The notes beneath the pieces were generated by a model that did not search any database, had not been told where the DNA came from, and saw only the letters and a list, made by a program, of their open reading frames with translations. Of a stretch of DNA of 9,091 bases, positions 1 through 5,628 are shown one piece after another. A program made the position numbers and the translations under genes. Each line of letters opens with the position of its first letter. Within the stretch, counting starts at the first letter, position 1. The stretch comes from Thermoplasmatota archaeon (GTDB taxonomy: Archaea > Thermoplasmatota > E2 > DHVEG-1). Location: positions 1 through 9,091 of the forward strand of contig JAUWCF010000027.1 of assembly GCA_030609445.1 (NCBI GenBank), in the 5' to 3' direction.

Positions 1-648
1 GGAATTACTATGTCTGGATTTTCAACAACAGGATCCTACAACTGCGGATATGCTGGGATCTGTTTAGAGGATGCAGATTTCTGTAGAATATCAAATAATA
101 GTTGTTTTGGAAACCTTTGTGCAGGTATCTACCTACGATACAGCGATTACTGTATGATCGAGGACAATAACGTATCAGACAACGACTGTGGTGGTCTTAA
201 ATTACATAATTGTAACAATAACATTGTTAGAGGAAATTGGCTGGAGAACAATCTTAACATGGGACTTGATGTATTTGGAGAGTGCAACAATAACACCATC
301 TATAATAACTATGTAGATAAATGTAGAAAGAACGCCATCGATTCCAAATATGATGCAAATAGATGGAATATAAGCAAAACACCCGGTACCAACATAGTTG
401 GTGGACCATATCTTGGTGGAAACTACTGGGGTGACTACAAAGATATTGATACTGATGGCGACGGACTTGGTGACACACCATATGATATCAAAGATGAACC
501 CGGTGAGAACGTCAATAACATGGACTATCTACCATTATTTAAAACGGAGAACACGCCTACAGACGAGTTAAAAACTCCAGGATTTCAAACTTTATTTGTA
601 ATTATTGGACTATTAATAGTCATCCTACTTTTAAGGAGAAAAGGCTAA
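1..648 (+). CDS. NosD-like right-handed beta-helix surface protein with C-terminal membrane anchor (5' truncated by window)
   Basis: The reading frame is open from base 1. The first ATG (base 10) lies inside the repeat fold and has no ribosome binding site, so the true start is outside the window. About 215 residues are visible. Short Asn/Gly-rich rungs (for example NNSCFGN, EDNNVSDN, GNWLENN, YNNYVDK) are spaced as in the parallel beta-helix of NosD/CASH-domain proteins. Then comes GGNYWGDY and an Asp-rich DTDGDGLGD segment (about bases 448-474) that resembles a calcium-binding loop and often closes archaeal NosD-type proteins. The C terminus has a Thr/Pro linker, PGF (bases 577-585), a roughly 17-residue hydrophobic helix and RRKG, the layout of an archaeosortase-processed PGF-CTERM tail. 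It is probably exported and anchored at the cell surface; ligand and role are unknown. It converges with the permease gene, with only 3 bp between the stops. Confidence 0.85.
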   Translation, partial: GITMSGFSTTGSYNCGYAGICLEDADFCRISNNSCFGNLCAGIYLRYSDYCMIEDNNVSDNDCGGLKLHNCNNNIVRGNWLENNLNMGLDVFGECNNNTIYNNYVDKCRKNAIDSKYDANRWNISKTPGTNIVGGPYLGGNYWGDYKDIDTDGDGLGDTPYDIKDEPGENVNNMDYLPLFKTENTPTDELKTPGFQTLFVIIGLLIVILLLRRKG

Positions 649-651
649 ATT

Positions 652-1467
652 CTATCCACTGAATTTCTTTCTTCTTTTAGGGGAGATAAAAACAGAGATA
701 AGAAAGAAAAGAGTTGATATTATCGCTATTGTACAGCCAACCGGCCAATCTATAATGTAGCTAGCATAAAATCCAATGAGGCAGAAAATCGCGCCGACTG
801 CAGGCGCAACTATCATAATTTTTTTGAGATCATAAGAGAATTGAGATGCAATTGCTGCTGGAGTGACCATTAGAACAAAAATTAGAACTCCTCCTAATAA
901 TCTTAGGCTGAGTGCTACAGCAGCTCCTGTCAAGAAAAGTATTGAATCATAAAAAATCCATGTTTTTATACCAGAATATTCAGCTAGTTTTCTATTCATT
1001 AAAAGAGCACTGAACTCTTTATAAAACAGAAAAACTACAACCCCTAAAACAATGGATAACACAGCAAGTAACACTACTTTAAACGGTGTAAGAGCTAGGA
1101 TGCTTCCCCAGATCAAAGAAAGCATACCCCCGCCTTTCAACGCATCTGCATTAAAACTGATAAATAGAAATGCTAACGCTATAGTCAGTGGAAACAACGC
1201 ACCTATTACAACATCAACATGTAATTTTGCTTTGTCTGCAAGTGGACCCAGCACAGCAGCGACAATTAGAGCAAATGCCATAGCAAATACTAGATCATCA
1301 AGGTTAATCAGCATACCTAGTGCTGCTCCTGCAAAGGCAGCATGGGACATGGTAAAACTCAATGAAGACAATTTCATCTGTGTCACAAAGACACTTAGGA
1401 GCCCTAATGATATACCAGCAAGAACTGCCCCAGCCAGACCCCACAACAAAAAAGGTGGAAGAAACAT
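652..1467 (-). CDS. Metal ABC transporter permease (ABC-3 / ZnuB-MntB-TroC family)
   Basis: A 271-residue membrane protein, the usual length for this family, made almost entirely of about eight hydrophobic helices. Family hallmarks are the early SFTMSHAAFAGAALG block (residues 37-51, matching the conserved 'DALSHA..PG' region that faces the ATPase), LLGGVLIFVLMVTPAA (190-205) and SYIIDWPVGCTIAI (236-249). It should form the transmembrane channel through which a divalent metal released by the binding protein enters the cell. Its ATG overlaps the ATPase stop codon by one base (TAATG), and a strong AGGAGGG ribosome binding site lies inside the end of the ATPase gene, so the two are translationally coupled. 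The tail ends in a basic RRKK cytoplasmic segment. Which metal it carries (Zn, Mn, Fe) cannot be read from the sequence. Confidence 0.93.
   Translation of the reverse strand: MFLPPFLLWGLAGAVLAGISLGLLSVFVTQMKLSSLSFTMSHAAFAGAALGMLINLDDLVFAMAFALIVAAVLGPLADKAKLHVDVVIGALFPLTIALAFLFISFNADALKGGGMLSLIWGSILALTPFKVVLLAVLSIVLGVVVFLFYKEFSALLMNRKLAEYSGIKTWIFYDSILFLTGAAVALSLRLLGGVLIFVLMVTPAAIASQFSYDLKKIMIVAPAVGAIFCLIGFYASYIIDWPVGCTIAIISTLFFLISVFISPKRRKKFSG
664..678 (+). terminator. Pyrimidine-rich tract, possible terminator of the beta-helix gene
   Basis: A T-rich tract (TTTCTTTCTTCTTTT) starts 16 bases after the stop of the beta-helix gene and lies inside the 3' end of the opposing permease gene. Archaeal RNA polymerase often stops at U-rich runs without a hairpin, so this is a plausible stop. 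There is no other room between the two converging genes. The call rests on composition only. Confidence 0.3.
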
Positions 1468-2204
1468 TAATGATCCCTCCTGAAACTCTCTACAAGAGTC
1501 TTTGATTTTAGTATTTTTGTAGGGGTTGTATCTTCAGCGATTGTCCCATTTCTCATTAGAACCACACGATTACAAACATTAATTTTTGACAAATAATCAA
1601 TCTCATGGATGATCATCAACGTTGTCAGATTCATGTCTTTGTGTATCTTAGATAATATCTCTACTAGTTCCTCGCGAGCACCCATATCTAGATTATTGAA
1701 CGGCTCATCAAGTAGCATTACCTTTGGTGTTTTTGCTACAGTTCTTGCAAACATAACTTTCTGTAGTTCTCCTCCTGAGAGCTTGCCTACGGGCCTATCG
1801 GCAAGATGCATAATTCCAATTCGGGAAAGAGCATTAAAAACAAGTTCATAATCGCATTGTTTTGGTGATTTCAATATTCCCATTGCGCCATATCTGCCCA
1901 TTAAGACAACGTCTCGCACAAGAAATGGAGATTCCTCGTCAAATGATACATCCTGTGGTAAATATCCTACCTTCTTTCTAATCTCTGATCCATCTATAGA
2001 TGCGTCTTTTCCAAAAACCTTCACCGTTCCCCTGCTGGCTTTAAGAACACCGTTTATTGTTTCTAACAAAGTGGTTTTCCCTACGGCATTAGGTCCTATT
2101 ACGCCGATAAAATCCCCTCGCTTTACTTTAAGATTAATGTTCGTAATGGTTGGTACATTTGCTCCATCATAAAGGGTAGTGACGTTATCAAGCTCTATAA
2201 TCAT
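1467..2204 (-). CDS. Metal ABC transporter ATP-binding protein (ZnuC/MntA-type)
   Basis: A 245-residue ABC ATPase with every catalytic motif in order: Walker A GPNAVGKT (37-44), Q-loop PQ (Q84), LSGGE signature (142-146), Walker B VMLLDEP (162-168, catalytic E167), D-loop NNLD (170-173) and switch His200. The stretch around VRDVVLMGRYG (96-106), which couples to the permease, is typical of the zinc/manganese importer subgroup. Walker A has Ala-Val where many members have Gly-Ser, which is tolerated. It should power metal import as a cytoplasmic dimer bound to the permease encoded next. It is the middle gene of the operon, 33 bp after the binding-protein gene. AGGAG at 2221-2217 sits 12 bases before the ATG, slightly long; an out-of-frame ATG at 2214 opens only a very short frame and was not chosen. 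Confidence 0.95.
   Translation of the reverse strand: MIIELDNVTTLYDGANVPTITNINLKVKRGDFIGVIGPNAVGKTTLLETINGVLKASRGTVKVFGKDASIDGSEIRKKVGYLPQDVSFDEESPFLVRDVVLMGRYGAMGILKSPKQCDYELVFNALSRIGIMHLADRPVGKLSGGELQKVMFARTVAKTPKVMLLDEPFNNLDMGAREELVEILSKIHKDMNLTTLMIIHEIDYLSKINVCNRVVLMRNGTIAEDTTPTKILKSKTLVESFRRDH
1475..1481 (-). promoter_or_regulatory. Ribosome binding site of the permease gene
   Basis: On the minus strand AGGAGGG ends 7 bases before the ATG at 1467. It lies within the last codons of the ATPase gene and fixes the permease start at the TAATG overlap. Confidence 0.8.
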
Positions 2205-2237
2205 ATTGTATCATTTCTCCTAAAAATAAGATATTAT

Positions 2238-3104
2238 CTAGCCACCTGAACAAGCATCGAAGAGTTGCTGAGCATTATATTCAATCGTCTCCATATATGT
2301 CTCAGTTCCGGGTAAGGCATATGGAAGGTTTGTAACTACAACATGCTTGGCCCCAACTTCTGAGGCAAGGCAGGCACCAAAATCTGTACCACCCTGTATA
2401 TTGCTAAGAATAATTGACACGTTCTTTTCTCTAGCCGTATTTATAAGTCGCTCCTTATCTTTGGCAGACATTACTATAGGCGGTGGGAAGATATCTACTA
2501 CCTCAAATCCCAGCCAATCTAGAAAAAGTCTCTGACATTCTATGGACATGGTCCTGTATTGAGATACATTATACTCCTCAGCTCGCTCTTTCAATACAGT
2601 CATTGTCTTGGTTATATTTTCCCAGAGTAAATCTGCATTATGTGTAAAAAAATCAGATTTTTCAGGTTTAATCCCAATTATGGAATCTCTAATCCAATCA
2701 ACTCTCTCCTTATTTACGGGGAGCCAGTACCGTGGGCAACCAAGACGGATGCTTTCTTTAAGATTCTTGTTACCTGATGCTTCTATCAAATCTGGCAGCC
2801 ATATCTCGATACCGTGGTGGATTATTAGTGTTGCATGACTGATCATGATGATATCTGATGGCTTAGGCTCATAGAGTTGCGGACAAACTCCGGCAGGTAC
2901 AGGAGTATGTACTTCAATCTCGTCTTTACCTATTTCTCTGGCAAAGTACTCTAGCATAGTTGAAGTCGTAACAACTATAGGTTTCTCAGGTTGTATCTCA
3001 ACACTCGCAAGGTACCATACTCCACCTCCAGCAAGCATTCCAGTAACAACTACGGCAACAATTGCTACTTGCAGAGTTCTTCTAATAGATGTTCCATGAT
3101 ACAT
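2238..3104 (-). CDS. Metal ABC transporter substrate-binding protein (ZnuA/TroA, SBP_bac_9 family), unusual ligand set
   Basis: A 288-residue extracytoplasmic binding protein. Residues 11-33 are a hydrophobic signal or anchor helix with no lipobox Cys after it, so it is probably tethered by this helix; the RRT before it is only a weak Tat resemblance. IVVTTSTMLEYFAREIG (43-59), YEPKPSD (78-84) and HHGIEIWLPDLIE (96-108) place it in the TroA/ZnuA fold. Members normally bind metal through His in 'DPHxYEP', a second 'DPHxW' and a third His, plus Asp/Glu. Here the first reads CPQLYEP (Q76), the second CPRYW (R125), and the third region reads IECQ (C190). C74, C123 and C190 instead lie near the ligand positions. 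The block NIQGGTDFGACLA (235-247) and TNLP (258-261) may define an archaeal subgroup (recollection, not checked). It is the first gene of the operon. AGGAGGG lies 5 bases before the ATG. Confidence 0.85.
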   Translation of the reverse strand: MYHGTSIRRTLQVAIVAVVVTGMLAGGGVWYLASVEIQPEKPIVVTTSTMLEYFAREIGKDEIEVHTPVPAGVCPQLYEPKPSDIIMISHATLIIHHGIEIWLPDLIEASGNKNLKESIRLGCPRYWLPVNKERVDWIRDSIIGIKPEKSDFFTHNADLLWENITKTMTVLKERAEEYNVSQYRTMSIECQRLFLDWLGFEVVDIFPPPIVMSAKDKERLINTAREKNVSIILSNIQGGTDFGACLASEVGAKHVVVTNLPYALPGTETYMETIEYNAQQLFDACSGG

Positions 3105-3109
3105 ACCTG

Positions 3110-3116
3110 CCCTCCT
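3110..3116 (-). promoter_or_regulatory. Strong ribosome binding site of the binding-protein gene
   Basis: AGGAGGG on the minus strand ends 5 bases before the ATG at 3104 and supports that start for the first gene of the importer operon. Confidence 0.8.
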
Positions 3117-3164
3117 TTATTTCTATGAAATTATTTCCACTCTAAATTAGCTTTTTCCCAAATG

Positions 3165-3185
3165 TATTCTGTGTATACTAGAATA
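3165..3185. promoter_or_regulatory. 21-bp inverted repeat in the leader of the metal importer operon (candidate operator)
   Basis: TATTCT (3165-3170) and AGAATA (3180-3185) form perfect 6-bp arms around a 9-bp spacer that contains the palindrome GTATAC. The total length of about 20 bp fits the sites bound by DtxR/MntR dimers. It lies about 60 bp ahead of the binding-protein start, between the candidate TATA element and the ribosome binding site. Short AT-rich repeats also occur by chance, so this is a candidate only. Confidence 0.35.
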
Positions 3186-3240
3186 ACAAGAATTGATAAC
3201 ATTACTTGCATTCTTCTAGATCTGTTACTCGTTTTACTTC

Positions 3241-3248
3241 ATATAAAA
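3241..3248 (-). promoter_or_regulatory. Possible TATA box for the metal importer operon
   Basis: Minus-strand TTTTATAT is the best archaeal TATA-like element between the first regulator gene and the binding-protein gene. A start site about 25 bp downstream would give a leader of roughly 110 bases containing the 3165-3185 inverted repeat. The distance is long, so another start is possible. Confidence 0.35.
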
Positions 3249-3286
3249 GACCACAGTGCAATATGCTTTAGGGAGTTATCAAGATG

Positions 3287-3305
3287 TTCCTAAATTTTTT
3301 AGGAA
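3287..3305. promoter_or_regulatory. Perfect inverted repeat TTCCTAAA-TTT-TTTAGGAA, candidate operator (or 3' hairpin)
   Basis: Two perfect 8-bp arms with a 3-bp centre lie 17 bp beyond the stop of the minus-strand regulator gene and upstream of the candidate TATA element of the importer operon. More half-site-like copies sit on either side: TTTAGG at 3267-3272 and ACTAAA at 3309-3314. DtxR-family operators commonly have TTAGG/CCTAA half-sites, so an operator is my first reading. A hairpin ending the regulator transcript is the alternative, but no U-run follows on that strand. Confidence 0.45.
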
Positions 3306-3322
3306 TATACTAAAAACCGAAA

Positions 3323-3772
3323 TTATTTCTTGCATTCATCAGGGAATTTACCTGTTTTAGAATATTCTCTAAAACACGCTAGCCAGTCTGGCAATCCTTT
3401 TGGGCAATGCTCTACGAAACTGACAAATTTCTTCAACTGGACTATTGTTATAGGATGAAGATTATGTTCCATATTACAGGCATCTTTATCTGCCATCTGT
3501 TCTGGAACATCTAACACCATCAAAAGAGATAAAAGCGCCTTATGTCGTCCTCGTACTGCTTCACCAATTTTATAACCTACCTTTGTGAGAACTGCCCCTT
3601 CACTTTTTCTGTAATTGATATAACCTTTTGAATCTAATTTTTGAAGCATCTCAGTTACGCTTGCTGGCTTTATATCCAATTCTACTGCAATATGAGTAGT
3701 CTTTGCGTAACCTTTTTTCCTTATCAAGTTATAGATGGCTTCTAGGTAGTCCTCTTCTCTACTGGTTATCAT
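3323..3772 (-). CDS. DtxR/MntR-family metal-dependent transcriptional regulator (copy 1)
   Basis: A 149-residue regulator with an N-terminal winged helix (about 5-63; recognition region KPASVTEMLQKL, 35-46, and wing YRKSEGAVLT, 54-63) and a helical dimerisation/metal domain. It has no C-terminal SH3-like domain, so it is of the short MntR type. Aligned by eye to Bacillus subtilis MntR, the ligands fall at the same numbers: D8, E11, H77, E102 and H103. At position 99, where that MntR has Glu, this protein has Cys in ACNMEH (98-103), as in DtxR/IdeR (ACRWEH). It should bind DNA when loaded with a divalent metal and probably controls the importer operon just downstream on the same strand. The start is ATG with a weak GAGGG upstream. 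It is a diverged paralogue of the protein encoded at 4145-4624. Metal identity is unknown. Confidence 0.9.
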   Translation of the reverse strand: MITSREEDYLEAIYNLIRKKGYAKTTHIAVELDIKPASVTEMLQKLDSKGYINYRKSEGAVLTKVGYKIGEAVRGRHKALLSLLMVLDVPEQMADKDACNMEHNLHPITIVQLKKFVSFVEHCPKGLPDWLACFREYSKTGKFPDECKK

Positions 3773-4000
3773 TTTTTATCTATCCCTCATCTAAGTACAC
3801 TTTTCTGCAATGATTTATGCACTTTCTACGTCACTTGTTTCAGAATCAATTTTTTCAATCATTTCTATTACCTTTGCCCCGTAGTAATCCTATTATTATT
3901 TGCATCATGAAGGTTTTTATTCTAATTTCGCGTAACACATTTCTTTTCTAAATCCTTGAAATTTTTCAGTGTTGTCATTTTTTGTTTATATTGCACCACC

Positions 4001-4008
4001 ATATAAAT
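4001..4008 (+). promoter_or_regulatory. Possible TATA box for regulator copy 2 and the ZIP gene
   Basis: ATATAAAT is a good archaeal TATA-like element. A start site about 25 bp downstream would fall near 4030, between the two ATACCAAAT repeats, where a repressor would block initiation. The leader of roughly 110 bases is long for an archaeon; a nearby TTTATATT at 3985-3992 competes. Confidence 0.4.
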
Positions 4009-4016
4009 TTTTCGGC

Positions 4017-4044
4017 ATACCAAATTAAGTTCAATATACCAAAT
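4017..4044 (+). repeat. Direct repeat ATACCAAAT, two copies 19 bp apart
   Basis: ATACCAAAT occurs at 4017-4025 and 4036-4044 and begins again after 19 bp, about two helical turns, so both copies face the same side of the DNA. They lie just downstream of the TATA candidate at 4001-4008. This fits a regulator binding site but is unproven in AT-rich DNA. Confidence 0.4.
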
Positions 4045-4084
4045 ACATAAGTAGGTAAACTACATTTTCGTAGAAACAATTAAA

Positions 4085-4098
4085 TAACGTTTACGTTA
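4085..4098. promoter_or_regulatory. Palindrome TAACGT-TT-ACGTTA upstream of regulator copy 2
   Basis: Perfect 6-bp arms around a 2-bp centre, 46 bp before the ATG of the plus-strand regulator. It has higher GC than its surroundings, with CpG in each arm, so it stands out from the AT-rich background. It is a candidate operator for one of the two DtxR-type proteins. Confidence 0.4.
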
Positions 4099-4114
4099 CT
4101 GGATATGAATAATA

Positions 4115-4128
4115 TTTGGATAACCAAA
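4115..4128. promoter_or_regulatory. Inverted repeat TTTGG-ATAA-CCAAA just before regulator copy 2
   Basis: Two 5-bp arms with a 4-bp centre end 16 bp before the ATG. The CCAAA arm matches the core of the two ATACCAAAT repeats upstream, so all may belong to one binding pattern. Bound protein or a hairpin here could also affect translation, since the gene has no strong ribosome binding site. Confidence 0.3.
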
Positions 4129-4144
4129 AAAAGTTGGGATAAAC

Positions 4145-4624
4145 ATGACAACAGAAAGAACTGAAGACTATTTAGAAGCACTAGATATTATTATAGAGGA
4201 AAAAGGCTATGCTCAAGTAAAAGACATAACTAAGTTCCTGGGAGTTGGGCCTTCCAGCGTTACAGAAATGTTTCAGAAACTAAGCAAAGCTGGCTACATT
4301 AATTACGAGAAATACGGCGGTGCGACATTAACAGCAAAAGGAAAAACTATTGCTAAAAAAACAAGAAAGAAACACAACACCTTAAGGGAATTTCTGTTGA
4401 TCATTGGAGTTAATGAAAAAATAGCTGATGCTGATGCTTGTAGGATAGAACATGTTGTAAATCCTGAGACAATGGCTAGGTTAACGAAGTTTGTTGAATT
4501 TGTCCAGCGATTTGAAGAAGGACCAAGATGGCTGGATCATTTCAAATATTTTTATGAAACAGGAGAATACGTTGAATGTACTCCCAAAACTGCATCAAAC
4601 TGTCCAGTCCATGGAAATAAATAA
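4145..4624 (+). CDS. DtxR/MntR-family metal-dependent transcriptional regulator (copy 2)
   Basis: A 159-residue paralogue of the regulator encoded at 3772-3323. It has the same winged helix (GVGPSSVTEMFQKLSKAGYINY, about 33-54) and the same metal-ligand set at the same numbers: D8, E11, H77, C99, E102 and H103 (ACRIEH, 98-103). The short form without an SH3-like domain is kept. The C terminus is longer and contains C145, C153 and H156 (ECTP, NCPVHG), which could hold a further metal; copy 1 has a single Cys there. It probably controls the ZIP gene that starts 37 bp after its stop on the same strand, and perhaps also the divergent regulator. The ribosome binding site is weak (GGGAT about 5 bases before the ATG). 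It is likely cytoplasmic, binding DNA as a metal-loaded dimer. Confidence 0.9.
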   Translation: MTTERTEDYLEALDIIIEEKGYAQVKDITKFLGVGPSSVTEMFQKLSKAGYINYEKYGGATLTAKGKTIAKKTRKKHNTLREFLLIIGVNEKIADADACRIEHVVNPETMARLTKFVEFVQRFEEGPRWLDHFKYFYETGEYVECTPKTASNCPVHGNK

Positions 4625-4661
4625 TCATAAAAAATTGTCATGTTGCAATAGGTAGTAAAAA

Positions 4662-5444
4662 ATGATAGACATATCAGGAAACATCAATCTGGCTTTACTG
4701 CTTACAGTTATAGCAGGTCTTTCCACAGGCATTGGTAGTGTTATTGCCTATTTTATCAAGAAACCAAAGATGATCTACGTCTCATTCTCCCTAGGTTTTT
4801 CTGCCGGCGTAATGATATATGTATCACTTGTTGAGCTTTTGCCAAGTGCCTTAGAGGCAATAGGGCAATTTTTAGGTGTTGTTGCTTTTTTCATTGGAAT
4901 TGCATTCATTGGCGTTATCGATATCTTGATACCTGAAGAAAAAAACCCTCATCACTTCATCGGAGTTTCTGAAAGAACAGGAGTCCAAGTAGATAAAAAC
5001 CTTATGAGAACAGGTTTGTTTACAGCACTTGCAATTGCCATCCACAACTTTCCAGAGGGGCTTGCTACATTTGGAACTGCACTAAACGATGTGAAACTTG
5101 GAATCCTTATTGCTGTAGCAATTGCTATTCATAACATACCTGAAGGCATCTCAGTATCAATGCCTATCTTTTATGCGACTGGAAATAAAAATAAAGCATT
5201 TGTGTACTCCTTTCTCTCAGGTGTTGCAGAGCCAGTGGGTGCCATTATAGGTTTTTTGATTCTAATGCCATTTTTATCCGAAGGCGTTCTTGCATCTCTT
5301 TTAGCATTTGTTGCAGGGATTATGGTATATATCTCTATAGATGAACTGCTTCCGATGGCTCATCGCTATGGACACAGCCATACAGTTGTTTTTGGATTTA
5401 TCTTAGGGATGTTTATTATGGCTTCGAGTCTACTGATGCTTTAA
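4662..5444 (+). CDS. zupT: ZIP-family divalent metal transporter, ZupT-like
   Basis: A 260-residue membrane protein, matching the roughly 257 residues of bacterial ZupT. The transport-site helices are intact: HNFPEGLATF (128-137) and HNIPEGISVS (157-166), whose His, Asn and Glu residues line the metal path, followed by SGVAEPVGA (186-194) and VYISIDELLPMAH (222-234). About eight helices are visible. His-containing loops at NPHH (95-98) and HRYGHSH (234-240) may collect metal. ZupT proteins import Zn, Fe, Mn or Co without ATP; selectivity cannot be read here. The gene lies 37 bp after regulator copy 2, so the two are probably cotranscribed and metal-repressed. The start is fixed by an in-frame stop (TAA, 4656-4658) just upstream; the ribosome binding site (AGGTAG) is moderate. 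Confidence 0.94.
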   Translation: MIDISGNINLALLLTVIAGLSTGIGSVIAYFIKKPKMIYVSFSLGFSAGVMIYVSLVELLPSALEAIGQFLGVVAFFIGIAFIGVIDILIPEEKNPHHFIGVSERTGVQVDKNLMRTGLFTALAIAIHNFPEGLATFGTALNDVKLGILIAVAIAIHNIPEGISVSMPIFYATGNKNKAFVYSFLSGVAEPVGAIIGFLILMPFLSEGVLASLLAFVAGIMVYISIDELLPMAHRYGHSHTVVFGFILGMFIMASSLLML

Positions 5445-5478
5445 ACCTGTTAACACTCATCCCTCCCGTCAGTAAAAG

Positions 5479-5553
5479 TGGGCTCGGAGAGATTTGAACT
5501 CTCGACCTCCCGGTTATCAGCCGGGTGCTCCAACCAACCTAAGCTACGGGCCC
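5479..5553 (-). tRNA. tRNA-Ile (anticodon GAU)
   Basis: This 75-base gene folds fully into a cloverleaf: D-arm GCTT/GAGC, anticodon arm CCCGG-CTGATAA-CCGGG with anticodon GAT at 5518-5516, a 5-base variable loop, T-arm GAGAG-TTCAAAT-CTCTC and discriminator A. CCA is not encoded, as is common in archaea. The acceptor stem GGGCCCG/CGAGCCC has one C-A mismatch at pair 5-68. The minus-strand flank continues CTTTTAC, a short T-run that can end transcription. A TATA element sits at the expected distance upstream. The gene decodes AUC and AUU. Confidence 0.95.
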
Positions 5554-5579
5554 AATTTGAAGTGATAATACGCTTTTCC

Positions 5580-5587
5580 TATAAAAA
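5580..5587 (-). promoter_or_regulatory. TATA box of the tRNA-Ile gene
   Basis: Minus-strand TTTTTATA lies 27 bp before the first base of the tRNA, the normal archaeal spacing. Its T-run could also serve as terminator for the zinc-ribbon gene that is transcribed toward it from 6342. Confidence 0.55.
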
Positions 5588-5628
5588 ACTATATTACAAG
5601 TAACAATCCAGTTGACATCTGTAAAATC

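Larger units (their letters stand above)
3773..4144. promoter_or_regulatory. Divergent regulatory spacer between the two DtxR-type regulator genes
   Basis: These 372 bp contain no convincing gene. They separate the start codons of the two regulators and must hold both promoters. For the minus-strand gene, GCATAAAT (3820-3813) is a weak TATA-like element about 45 bp ahead of the ATG. For the plus-strand gene, TTTATATT (3985-3992) and ATATAAAT (4001-4008) are candidates, which would mean a leader of over 100 bases. The half nearer the plus-strand gene holds several small repeats listed separately: a 9-bp direct repeat at 4017 and 4036, palindromes at 4085-4098 and 4115-4128, and a short GTAG-GTAAA-CTAC repeat at 4051-4063. 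The half nearer the minus-strand gene shows little beyond AT richness. Confidence 0.6.

Noticed and set aside
254..481. 75-codon minus-strand frame inside the beta-helix gene
   Set aside because: It has a His/Tyr/Cys-rich composition produced by antisense reading of Asn-rich repeats and no initiation signals.
1052..1483. 143-codon open frame on the plus strand opposite the permease gene
   Set aside because: It is antisense to a clear ABC-3 permease, has no family features and no convincing ribosome binding site; it arises from the composition of the hydrophobic gene opposite.
2347..2838. Two short plus-strand frames opposite the binding-protein gene
   Set aside because: Both are shadows of a well-supported coding sequence, with no ribosome binding sites or recognisable domains.
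3773..4144. A small RNA, riboswitch or CRISPR-like array in the regulator spacer
   Set aside because: The repeats are only 5-9 bp and unevenly spaced, and I found no conserved riboswitch core or repeat-spacer pattern. Operator sites explain them better.
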